Positions 1 through 7,940 of a stretch of 26,174 nt of DNA are shown here, piece by piece. Position numbers and translations under genes: made by a program. Under the pieces are notes generated by a model, which was not told where the DNA came from, did not search any database, and saw nothing but the letters and a program-made list of their open reading frames with translations. The stretch comes from Gammaproteobacteria bacterium. GTDB lineage: Bacteria; Pseudomonadota; Gammaproteobacteria; UBA6429; Thiohalophilaceae. Positions within the stretch are counted from its first letter, which is position 1, and each line of letters begins with the position of its first letter. Where the stretch lies: the NCBI GenBank assembly GCA_011052165.1, contig DRJN01000416.1:1-26174 (forward strand). The letters are read 5' to 3'.

Positions 1-182
1 TACAGAGGGAATGAGGCCTGTGTTTACGTTTAAATTCAAGTCATTGTGTCAGTAAAAATCAGCAAAAAACCGTTGGGAAACCCGGATAGACCCATATAAA
101 TGATAGGATCGTGTGGCGGAAATATCATGAGTGGGTCATCATATTTATGACCACTATCATGATCTGACAAAAATCTACTAAG
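1..182. other. Intergenic region downstream of the radical SAM gene
   Basis: No convincing coding sequence is visible in this stretch, which follows the stop codon of the leftmost minus-strand gene. Read on the minus strand it contains a long imperfect stem-loop (124-163) and, further downstream, a weak GC-rich hairpin followed by six T residues (64-69). The second is the better candidate for an intrinsic terminator of the long operon, but its stem is short and bulged, so this is a weak call. Confidence 0.4.
124..163. repeat. Imperfect inverted repeat (stem-loop) after the operon
   Basis: The outer arms ATCATGA and TCATGAT are perfectly complementary. Inside them GTGGGTCAT faces ATGACCACTA, giving a stem of about 16 bp with one or two mismatches around the loop CATATTT. 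It lies 20 bp past the stop codon of the last gene of the operon. It has no T-tract, so it is more likely a 3' mRNA-stabilising hairpin or a protein-binding site than a Rho-independent terminator. Confidence 0.5.
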
Positions 183-1952
183 CTATCCAGATAACTGTCG
201 CAGCGCGAATCCCCAGTCGTACTCATATCGATTAGCCCGATGATATCCGTATTGTATCGGACGCATAAGCTCAAAAGCCTGCTCAATTAATTCAGATTCG
301 CCAGACAACAGTGAATACACCCTTTCGCTAACCAGAAAGCTCAAGGTGTCTAGACCACTATCTAATGCCTTTTCTGACAAAGCACGAAATTTATCTGATT
401 GTTCTACGATCTGCCTTATCCCATCTTGGTCAAGAAACTGTTCAAGGGAACGTTTCAGCCGTCCTGTGTTGCTGTCATCGTGTAGACCACCACACCATTC
501 AAGCACTATGTTTAAATATGACTCTCGCAAAAGCTTGAAATTAGAATAATTTGCACTGTGATAGTCCGAACCTCCGGTTGTTATCTTACCCCGGCTCTCT
601 CTGTACTCAGGCACCATGTTTTGAATGTGATGTGACAGCGGTATGTCGTCGTCCAACGTAAGATTGTGAAGCGCCATATTCCACGGCAATGGAATTGAAC
701 GGATCAGATCGATAGTTTCCAGCAACTGCTCTCTCGTCTCCAGTGGATTGCCATTGATGAAATCATATGCCACATGTATCCCATCTCTCCTGACGAACTC
801 ATTGAGCAGTTGCACAGATTCACTCACGATCCGAGCCGGACCTCGCCTCGAATATATTAACGTGTTGGCCTGCCGCGCTGTTTCGATACCCATGCAGTAT
901 GTATCCAAGCCCATCTCGACCAAGCGAGCAATAAATTGCCGGCCTCGCGCATACGTAAGATGTGGGCTCGACTGACAGTAGAATGGTAGATGTACACGCT
1001 TAATATATTCTTCGCTGAACTGCTCGAATACTCGCCCTGGAATCGAAGCGAAGTCATTATCATTAAACAACAAGTATTCCGTATTTGGATGACACTCAAG
1101 AAATCGCTCCACAACCTCTATCGCTTTGTCTGCCGAATACCATGAGACCTTACTCAAATGATTTCCAGATACCCCAGTTTCCGAACTAAGTAAATCAACA
1201 TTTTTATCATACATCCTGCTAATTGAACAAAATGAGCATGTGTTAATCGGACATCCCTTGGATAGGATCAACACACCAGTATGTCGATGAGGCACTTGGT
1301 GATGCTCAACGGGCAGTGCGCCGCCAGAATCTCTTACCAATACGAGTCGGGGGGCGTCACCTCCCTTCAGGTTATGCCACACAGGGTTGAAAATGATATA
1401 CGTATCTTTTTGACTCCAATCGGGCAACGGAAGCATATCCATGCAGTAACCAATATTTTTTGGCAATGTGCGCTTAATGCTACTTTCATTCTTGTAGTAG
1501 ATATTAGGAACATTGCTTAGATCCGGATAGAAGTTGATTATCTCTCCTACATATAATCCATGCGCGTAGTTCACTACATCTACACAGCCATGGTCGATAC
1601 ATTTCTCTGGATGTTCTATTGCGTAGGGGCCGCCGACCACAATAACGACTGAAGTATGCCGCTTTATCTCCTGCATGAGCGCTAAAGCCCGCCCAAGCGA
1701 ATACTCAATTAAGCTCACCAAGACAAACTTTATGCTTTTTTCATCAACAAACAAGAGTATCTCTTTTACGAATTCCGGCGGATAAACGTCGGGATATATA
1801 CCCGTGCGTGTCCCAAGAACCATCTTGTGAACCTTAGGCTTCGAAACCGAGTCAACAAGTATCCCGTTCAAGAAACATAATGTTGACTCCATTTGTGTTG
1901 TGCTCAAAAGCAGAACACCAGGCGAATCTTCTACTTCTGGATAGCGGCCCAT
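183..1952 (-). CDS. Radical SAM protein with B12-binding-like N-terminal domain
   Basis: The protein of about 589 residues has a Rossmann-like N-terminal part (about residues 76-140, with strand FVLVSLIEY and strand plus turn VVIVVGGP) that looks like the cobalamin-binding domain of B12-dependent radical SAM enzymes. I see no DxHxxG lower-ligand motif. A SKGCPINTCSFCSISR segment (about residues 231-246) is the expected place of the [4Fe-4S]-binding cysteines, but the spacing is CX4CX2C instead of CX3CX2C. The order of B12-like domain, cluster motif and a TIM-barrel-sized region fits the family. The substrate cannot be deduced. It is the last gene of the minus-strand operon, 54 bp after the channel-like gene. 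The start is uncertain: TTG (1961), GTG (1958) and ATG (1952) are in frame and none has a strong ribosome binding site. The ATG is chosen. Confidence 0.72.
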   Translation of the reverse strand: MGRYPEVEDSPGVLLLSTTQMESTLCFLNGILVDSVSKPKVHKMVLGTRTGIYPDVYPPEFVKEILLFVDEKSIKFVLVSLIEYSLGRALALMQEIKRHTSVVIVVGGPYAIEHPEKCIDHGCVDVVNYAHGLYVGEIINFYPDLSNVPNIYYKNESSIKRTLPKNIGYCMDMLPLPDWSQKDTYIIFNPVWHNLKGGDAPRLVLVRDSGGALPVEHHQVPHRHTGVLILSKGCPINTCSFCSISRMYDKNVDLLSSETGVSGNHLSKVSWYSADKAIEVVERFLECHPNTEYLLFNDNDFASIPGRVFEQFSEEYIKRVHLPFYCQSSPHLTYARGRQFIARLVEMGLDTYCMGIETARQANTLIYSRRGPARIVSESVQLLNEFVRRDGIHVAYDFINGNPLETREQLLETIDLIRSIPLPWNMALHNLTLDDDIPLSHHIQNMVPEYRESRGKITTGGSDYHSANYSNFKLLRESYLNIVLEWCGGLHDDSNTGRLKRSLEQFLDQDGIRQIVEQSDKFRALSEKALDSGLDTLSFLVSERVYSLLSGESELIEQAFELMRPIQYGYHRANRYEYDWGFALRQLSG

Positions 1953-2006
1953 AGTCACCAAATAGACAACTCTATTTCATCACGCAAATTCATGTATTGC
2001 GTACCC

Positions 2007-3815
2007 TCACCGACGTGACGCTTTCTGGTACAGATAAGAGATTAAAATACCGACATGAAGCAGCCCAAGTATTCCCTCAAGAATGACAAGGCCTGTTGTT
2101 CCCGCACTAATGATTGGCTGACTAATAGAATTAGCAAACTTGAACCCTGAGCCAGGGTCGGCAAGAAAGAAAGCCGATGCTGATATTTTTAAAGAAAGCC
2201 AAGAATGATCAAAAAGGTTACCCACATTCACAGAGTCAAACGAATCAATCTTCACCAATATAAATGCAAAAGACACTACATAAAGAACATCAACCAAAAT
2301 AATATTCAATAGCCCCCTGAGCAAGTAGTTATAGTAGTACGCGAACAAATTACAGAACAAACATGGTCTCATACGTGTTGTAGCGTCACGAACTTTTTGA
2401 AGAGAAGCTTCCTCCTCGTCATAGCGGCCGAAATGAGCATATATACGACGTAATCTATTGACGATTTCGGCCACTGCCGTATGTGTTCTTGCGCCTTCTT
2501 TAACAATTATTTCCGCGTGGCCCTCCAGCTCCTGAATCCGAACAGTCGCATCCAGTATGCCACCGACACCGGAGAATGCGCACTCCGCCTGTGTTTCGTG
2601 TTGATGCAATAAGGATAATGCCTCCAAAGACAATACCATGGTGTTGCCCTTCAGAAGTATCAACGCATCGCGAACAAGCAGTGCCCCATGGACTGCTGTA
2701 TCCACCGTCGCATCCTCACTGTACAAGTTATGCGACCTATCGATCAGTGCCTCGGCAACAAACTGCCGCTCATATGGCGAGCCATGTCGAACAGATTTTT
2801 TTTCTTCACGGCTCCTTCTAAGTATTTCCCCAAGACAATCATCTGGCCGCAAAACTTCCCGTAGTTTTGGATCAAAGTGACCACAGTAGGGCTTTGTGAG
2901 CTCCGCAGCCAAACCATGGTTCTTTTGTTCTTTATCGTTTAGGTCCTTCCCAATTTTGCGAGAAGAAACCAATATACGTTTTAGCGCAGGATTATTGTCT
3001 TTACTGAGCTTGCAAAAATTAGTGGCCCTATTTTTTAGACAGGCCTTAATACAATCCGATTGAGTTTTATATTCAGTTTGTTTGTTCGACGTTGACTCGT
3101 TCGGTGGCGTCAAACCAAGATTAACACCCTCTTTTTCACCCAAATCCGGAAATCGCAAATCCAAGTCTTCGAAGATGAGATCGAAACACTCTGCATCATT
3201 ATCAAATAGCCGCTTCATTTCAGCTTTTGTAGCAACCACGTGTGCCCGATACCCCCAACGATACAAAGTATATCCGTTCATTAATAGGCAGGCCTTTTCT
3301 TCGTCGATGGCTCCAGCAAGATTTAATTTCTTTTTCTCATTGTCCTTACGCAGAAATGATCGAAGGCCGCTCGCATCGTACCAATTCCGAAAACCATTGT
3401 TGTGCCGCTTTATAAGCTCGAACACACGCGGCCAAGTGTTTATCTCGACAAAATGGTAGTCCACTATCGGATCGGAATAGTCCGTCGGAAGCTTGTACAC
3501 TAGAAAAATAAAATAAACTTCGGGGTATAGTAATGCCAACTGAGCAGGCCTAATCGGTTTAACTAATTGTTCCGCATCGCCTATACCTGGAGCCTGTTGA
3601 GTAAGGTCAACCAGACACACGGTGTTAATCCGCTCGCGAAAACTCAGCCCATCCAACCGATATTTAATTTCCTCAAATCGCCCAAACAATCCACCATCCA
3701 ACAAGTGCCAGAATACTTTCCCGCGGATATACTGAAAACTTGTGGTCAGCGCATTTTTTATTGAATGATCACTGGTTACCAGCAACACATAAGACTCACC
3801 AAACGCACAACTCAT
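2007..3815 (-). CDS. Receiver-like protein with C-terminal two-TM ion-channel-like module
   Basis: This 602-residue protein is not assigned to a named family by eye, but three parts can be seen. Residues about 8-110 alternate strands and helices (YVLLVTSD, NTVCLVDLT, VYFIFLVY). Residues about 170-230 contain GYRAHVVATKAEMKRLF and DLIFEDLDLRFPD, the layout of a response-regulator receiver domain. Residues about 500-600 hold two hydrophobic helices (about 502-521 and 573-596) around a short loop ending SAFFLADPGSG. The second helix, with LEGILGLLHVGILISYL, closely resembles the inner helix of Ion_trans_2 potassium-channel modules, but the filter TxGYGD is missing. The ATG overlaps the TGA of the upstream receiver/AAA+ gene (ATGA) and has a strong site, AAAGGAGG, 5 bases upstream, so the two are co-translated. 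Most likely a regulated membrane effector; the function is inferred. Confidence 0.6.
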   Translation of the reverse strand: MSCAFGESYVLLVTSDHSIKNALTTSFQYIRGKVFWHLLDGGLFGRFEEIKYRLDGLSFRERINTVCLVDLTQQAPGIGDAEQLVKPIRPAQLALLYPEVYFIFLVYKLPTDYSDPIVDYHFVEINTWPRVFELIKRHNNGFRNWYDASGLRSFLRKDNEKKKLNLAGAIDEEKACLLMNGYTLYRWGYRAHVVATKAEMKRLFDNDAECFDLIFEDLDLRFPDLGEKEGVNLGLTPPNESTSNKQTEYKTQSDCIKACLKNRATNFCKLSKDNNPALKRILVSSRKIGKDLNDKEQKNHGLAAELTKPYCGHFDPKLREVLRPDDCLGEILRRSREEKKSVRHGSPYERQFVAEALIDRSHNLYSEDATVDTAVHGALLVRDALILLKGNTMVLSLEALSLLHQHETQAECAFSGVGGILDATVRIQELEGHAEIIVKEGARTHTAVAEIVNRLRRIYAHFGRYDEEEASLQKVRDATTRMRPCLFCNLFAYYYNYLLRGLLNIILVDVLYVVSFAFILVKIDSFDSVNVGNLFDHSWLSLKISASAFFLADPGSGFKFANSISQPIISAGTTGLVILEGILGLLHVGILISYLYQKASRR

Positions 3816-5578
3816 TGCGCCTCCTTTCGTTTGACCGATCCAGACTTGGCACCACGGGGCCGGTAACGCAGTGCTGCTTGCAGCGCTTCCCCCAAGTCCG
3901 GGAAGCGGGTAATCAGCTCAGTTTCTAGCGCTGGATCGAACTGCATGACTCGCTTGACAAAATCCGCGGCCTGAACGGTACTGATCTGATGCGCAAACAA
4001 ACAACCCACCGCCCCGGCAAGATTGACTTCTCCCGAACTGGGCTCTCCTGCCCGGTGCTTCTTGGTGGCCGCCAATGCCCGTGCAAGCAATTCCGCCATC
4101 GTCAGTGCGACATCTCTTTGTAACGGTGGCCATGCGCCATGAAGCCCGGCGTAGTCCATAGGCAAATCCGACTTCTTAGCCCACTGAACCGGGACCGACT
4201 GTGATTGCCCCCTTGCCTGTTGGCTCGGCTCCGACCCCACGTCCTGTGGGTCCGCAAGTGGTGCCTCCAACCGCAGATCACCAGGCAACACCAACTCCGA
4301 ATCTTTGTTGTCCTTGACCACACGCTCCAGCACGTTACGTAATTCACGGACATTGCCCTCGCGCCAATCGTGCCTGGTTAGCAATTTATGCACATCCGCA
4401 TGCACCTCCCGTGGCCACCGTGCGCCCTGGTCCCGGCAAATGCGTTCGAGCATTGTCTCGGCCAGTAGCGGTATGTCTTCGGTTCTCTCACGTAGCGGTG
4501 GAAGAACCACCGGGTAGGCTCGGATACGGTTCAACAGGTCGAACTTGAATTGACCCGTGGCGGCATAATCGTCAAGAGACTTGTTGGTGGCTAGCACAAG
4601 CTGGATATCTACCGGACGGTCACCAGCCTCCCCCTGCCTGGTGACACGCCGGGACTCGACCGGTCGCAGCAACTGATTTTGGAGAGTCTCTGGAATATCG
4701 GCGATTTCATCGAGGAACAACGTTCCACCATCCGCTTGCTCAAAAACACCCTTCTTGTCACTTTTCGCATCGGTGAACGCGCCTTTGATGTGTCCGAACA
4801 GCTCGTCCGCCTGCAATGTCTCGGTGGTACCGAAGGCGTGAAATACCACATAAGGACCCTTGGCCTTGGGAGAATGCTCATGGATATACCGGGCAAGGAG
4901 CTCCTTTCCCACGCCGGTCTCCCCAAGAATGAGGATATTGCCGGAACCGGTAGCCGCCCGCCGCGCTGCCGCCAGGGTCTTCAGCAACTCAAGGGAACGA
5001 CCCACAATGACGCCGTTACGGTCTTCCAAAAGTCCGTACTCGTGCAGCTTCAGCGCAAGGACCTCCCTCGGGTTGACCGAGCCGTCACCTCCATGCCGTT
5101 GAATAAAGTCCACCGCTCCCAACCGCCGACATCGCTCAATGATCTCGCTGCGCTCCCGGCTCGAGAGGATCACCACCGGCAGGTCGGGCCACCGCCGCCT
5201 AATGGCCTCTAAGATCAACAGTCCGAAGTCGTCGTCACCGGGCCGGCCGTCAGGCTCACCGTCCCGGGTCCGCCCCGAGACAAAACGCAGATCAAGCAAC
5301 ACCAACGCCCAGCGCTGCCTGTCGGGCGCCGGCCAGCCGGATTCAACGGCCTCCATTGCAAGCGAGACATCATTAACAAGTTCGCCTCCGTTGTCACGTT
5401 GACTGGAACAGAACATCACATCCGCGAGCACCTCGCCGTGGTCACCCCTTCCTTTAACGCTCTCGGAAGGGGCATCCGGCGATACGTCATGTAAACCGTA
5501 CGCCCGGCACAAGTAGCTTCGCTCAGGCAATAACCGCCCGAACAAATCGTCAATCACCAAAACCCGGGGAGACATCAT
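3812..5578 (-). CDS. Receiver / sigma-54-type AAA+ response regulator lacking a visible HTH
   Basis: The 588-residue protein starts with an expanded receiver domain: acidic pair D10-D11, probable phospho-acceptor D96 in LLDLRF, and ILSS at 137-140. Large insertions lie between the first strand and D96 and just after it. A complete AAA+ domain follows: Walker A GETGVGKE (219-226), L1 loop GAFTDA (266-271), Walker B GGTLFLDE (284-291), and LLNRIRAYPVVLPPLRER with the arginine region near 360. The L1 motif is GAFTDA where GAFTGA is typical of sigma-54 activators. After residue 440 the protein has no recognisable Fis-type helix-turn-helix; the last 70 residues are helical and end basic. ATG overlaps the stop of the preceding gene. 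It may be a sigma-54 activator, or an AAA+ machine serving the neighbouring receiver-like and channel-like proteins. Confidence 0.85.
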   Translation of the reverse strand: MMSPRVLVIDDLFGRLLPERSYLCRAYGLHDVSPDAPSESVKGRGDHGEVLADVMFCSSQRDNGGELVNDVSLAMEAVESGWPAPDRQRWALVLLDLRFVSGRTRDGEPDGRPGDDDFGLLILEAIRRRWPDLPVVILSSRERSEIIERCRRLGAVDFIQRHGGDGSVNPREVLALKLHEYGLLEDRNGVIVGRSLELLKTLAAARRAATGSGNILILGETGVGKELLARYIHEHSPKAKGPYVVFHAFGTTETLQADELFGHIKGAFTDAKSDKKGVFEQADGGTLFLDEIADIPETLQNQLLRPVESRRVTRQGEAGDRPVDIQLVLATNKSLDDYAATGQFKFDLLNRIRAYPVVLPPLRERTEDIPLLAETMLERICRDQGARWPREVHADVHKLLTRHDWREGNVRELRNVLERVVKDNKDSELVLPGDLRLEAPLADPQDVGSEPSQQARGQSQSVPVQWAKKSDLPMDYAGLHGAWPPLQRDVALTMAELLARALAATKKHRAGEPSSGEVNLAGAVGCLFAHQISTVQAADFVKRVMQFDPALETELITRFPDLGEALQAALRYRPRGAKSGSVKRKEAQ

Positions 5579-6081
5579 GGCAGCACGATGGCACTCGGCA
5601 ATGATGAAACCCCACGGCTAAACTTTAAACACGCCGTGTAGAGAGAATTTCCGGCACCCTGTTCCGCATGGCCGGATTCGATGGCTTGAAGCAGAACTTC
5701 GATTTTTGCCAGTCTATCCGCAAGTTCTAAGCATGTTTCCCGAATACCTGTTCGGGCACAATAAATTTCGTGCACACACTTTGACAACCATGCTCGCGTC
5801 TCCGGCTCCATACCGCTCAGGGGCGGCACTTCAAGATAACGGACCGGACTGAGGGTGGCCTCAGCGTCGCTAATAAGTTCCACCCACTCCTTTGCGCGCT
5901 CCCGCCATTTAAGCACCCCCTCCTTTACCTCGGGTTGGACCCGACTAGAAGTCGCCCAGTCATCGACTTCACTCGTGACCGACTGCAGGAACGTCAAATA
6001 ACGCACTTGCAGCCAATCATGATTGAGCCGCGCCCGGTGCCCCTGCCATGGTGCAACTCCGTTAGGTCCGCGCGCGATCAA
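5575..6081 (-). CDS. Hypothetical helical protein in the receiver/AAA+ operon
   Basis: I do not recognise this protein of about 168 residues. It is predicted to be mostly helical and soluble, with amphipathic stretches such as EVKEGVLKWRERAKEWVELI and ELADRLAKIEVLLQAIES, and no TM segment or metal motif. It has no early ATG. The TTG at 6081 is chosen because GGGGAGGA, which lies at the end of the upstream gene, sits at a suitable distance; TTG at 6099 is the alternative. Its TGA overlaps the ATG of the receiver/AAA+ gene, which points to translational coupling and a partner role for that protein. Confidence 0.65.
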   Translation of the reverse strand: MIARGPNGVAPWQGHRARLNHDWLQVRYLTFLQSVTSEVDDWATSSRVQPEVKEGVLKWRERAKEWVELISDAEATLSPVRYLEVPPLSGMEPETRAWLSKCVHEIYCARTGIRETCLELADRLAKIEVLLQAIESGHAEQGAGNSLYTACLKFSRGVSSLPSAIVLP

Positions 6082-6085
6082 CAGC

Positions 6086-6892
6086 CTAGTCCTCCCCAAA
6101 GAACTTGTTCCAGCATGGGTCAGATTCGCCGCGCCGCAAGCAACATTCGATTTGTTCTTTCGCCCTACCCAGCCGCCCCGCTGCTTCAGACTCCATTTCT
6201 ATATTCGCTGTTAAGAATGGCTCCCACCATTTCCTAGTACAACTTTCTTTGTGCCATTTCTCGGATGCTTCTTGTTTGATCCCTTCCGGCACCTTGTCAA
6301 ACTCCGGGCGTTTGCAACCCCGTGCCACGCGAGCGCCAGCGAGCAGGATGCGGAACACCACTTCTTCGGAAGAGGGTGGTGCGACAAGGTAGTCGAAAGG
6401 CGGTGGCGAATCAGGGCTCTTTAGTTGCAGCTCCGTCCACCTCCTAAAGAAACCTTTTATATCTACAAAACTGTCTGGGCCAGTCACGTTGTTGACATAA
6501 AGTAGCCATTCATTAGATGCCAATTTTGAAAACCATCCTGGCTCCGGAGAATCCTCTACACTACCGCCAGTGTAAGTTACAATCGCGACGTGATTATTAC
6601 CGCGTTCAATAACGACAGCTTCAAGATATTCTTTCACCACTTTTTCATTAAAATGGATAAATAGAATATCTATATTTCTTATGTGGCATTTCTGACCACC
6701 ATCTTCTCTAAAACCGAGCCATTCATTATCACTTACCCTCAAAGACATCAAGCCCTGATCACCAGGGTCGTGCCCACGACTAGCATGATCTCCGTTGATG
6801 CCTTTAATGGCTTTTAACGTTTTTCTTATCTTCGCAAAACGTCCTTCTACTGAACCGCTAGAATCAAAGAGGAGATATTTAATTTCTGACAT
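6086..6892 (-). CDS. Hypothetical protein with a receiver-like N-terminal half
   Basis: This 268-residue protein is unrecognised. Its N-terminal half alternates strands and helices in the order seen in receiver domains: KYLLFDSS, then IDILFIHFNE, HVAIVTYTGG and EWLLYVNN. The conserved receiver aspartate is not at its usual place, so a degenerate receiver or pseudo-receiver is only a possibility; DSSGS also resembles a vWA metal-site motif. The C-terminal part is rich in charged residues and cysteines (CCLRRGESDPCW). The ATG at 6892 is chosen over an upstream TTG (6922) because AAAGGAG lies 8 bases before it. The end overlaps or abuts the next gene depending on that gene's start. Confidence 0.65.
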   Translation of the reverse strand: MSEIKYLLFDSSGSVEGRFAKIRKTLKAIKGINGDHASRGHDPGDQGLMSLRVSDNEWLGFREDGGQKCHIRNIDILFIHFNEKVVKEYLEAVVIERGNNHVAIVTYTGGSVEDSPEPGWFSKLASNEWLLYVNNVTGPDSFVDIKGFFRRWTELQLKSPDSPPPFDYLVAPPSSEEVVFRILLAGARVARGCKRPEFDKVPEGIKQEASEKWHKESCTRKWWEPFLTANIEMESEAAGRLGRAKEQIECCLRRGESDPCWNKFFGED

Positions 6893-6922
6893 TGGTTTTT
6901 CTCCTTTAATCCTGAGTGGCAA

Positions 6923-7903
6923 TTAAGACCATACTGCCGGGGTAGTGGCTCTTTCTTCCACCTTCACCTTTCTTGCAACCAAGAAAGAGAATATTATGTA
7001 ATTCTTATCTCCATTATCGGTCTTAATAAAATCATCCAGGCATACCGCCTTATTCTCCCAGGGAGCCTTCCACAGCACGGAGCACTGTTGTCCCTCGCCA
7101 CTTTTTACTTCCAAAAACCCTCGCCATGGCTTAGGCAGCACTTCTTTTTCCGAGACTTTTCTACCCTTAACACCCACCCAATGAGCGCACAGCACTTGCC
7201 TTGACACTGGATCAGTTCGCAACCCACCCATAAAGTTAGTATCCTCAGAACTGAAACTCTCAGAATACGTGTATTCCAGCACAAGCACTAACAGAGATTC
7301 CTGGCTTTGAGTGCTCACAGAAACGAAACTTTTTACTTTTACCAAACTAAGCGTCGATTCTATATTCTTGTTCTTATTCAATGAATCATAAAAAAATAGG
7401 CGAAACGCACGTGACAAAAGTTTTTCCGGGGCAAATAGGCGTGTGTCTTCCGGAAATTTCTCCTCTAGACCACAAGCACACGCCCCCTTGTCGCAATGAT
7501 CCAGTTCTCCAAAGAGCGACAATGGTGTATGTTTCTTGTACCCGACACGAACAGCCTTTAGATCTCCAACAGTCTCTGTCTTTGTTATTTCCACGACAGC
7601 TTCATCGTCATTATCACACACAGAATTAAGAATGCTTAATAGAGATGTTTTTCCACGTGCCGTTTTTTTGGCTGCAGGAACATTAATTTCAAGTTTTGGG
7701 TCAATATCATGATCGCCGAGCATTTGAAAATCTTCGCAGACACCCGACAAACCACGAATCACATCGAGCTTAGCGAGCAATGGAGCCACCTTGTCACGCA
7801 ACTCCTTTCCACTCGAGTTTTGGACTTTGACATAAGTGTAAGGGCATTTCGTCTTTAACAAACCTTTTAATTCTTCATCTGTCAATGGCTTTTCATCTGT
7901 CAT
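6923..7903 (-). CDS. Hypothetical protein, 326 aa
   Basis: I do not recognise this protein. It is soluble in appearance, lysine- and serine-rich, with no signal peptide or TM helix. A cysteine cluster, HCDKGACACG, lies around residues 133-142. The central segment has several strand-forming stretches (SLLVLVLEYTYS, YIIFSFLVARKVKVEE). A ribosome binding site, GAGGAG, is 9 bases upstream of the ATG, supporting the start. It lies between the leaderless binding-protein-like gene (37 bp gap) and the receiver-like gene (30 bp gap), so it belongs to the same operon. No function is assigned. Confidence 0.65.
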   Translation of the reverse strand: MTDEKPLTDEELKGLLKTKCPYTYVKVQNSSGKELRDKVAPLLAKLDVIRGLSGVCEDFQMLGDHDIDPKLEINVPAAKKTARGKTSLLSILNSVCDNDDEAVVEITKTETVGDLKAVRVGYKKHTPLSLFGELDHCDKGACACGLEEKFPEDTRLFAPEKLLSRAFRLFFYDSLNKNKNIESTLSLVKVKSFVSVSTQSQESLLVLVLEYTYSESFSSEDTNFMGGLRTDPVSRQVLCAHWVGVKGRKVSEKEVLPKPWRGFLEVKSGEGQQCSVLWKAPWENKAVCLDDFIKTDNGDKNYIIFSFLVARKVKVEERATTPAVWS

Positions 7904-7940
7904 TACAACGTCTCCTCCCCTGTCGCATTAAGGAAATTTC

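Noticed and set aside
64..86. Confident intrinsic terminator for the long operon
   Set aside because: The stem before the T6 run is only 3+2 bp with a bulge; it is mentioned only as a weak candidate.
3818..3832. A shared 13-base sequence CTCCTTTCGTTTG near 3820 and 21402 as a possible regulatory repeat
   Set aside because: Both copies are the ribosome binding site just before a start codon (AAAGGAGG), so the similarity is largely explained by Shine-Dalgarno function.
4679..5212. Long plus-strand open frames opposite the AAA+ gene, and others opposite the CHAT gene (23421-24002)
   Set aside because: They lie wholly over well-supported minus-strand coding regions and their translations have no domain features; they are antisense shadows.
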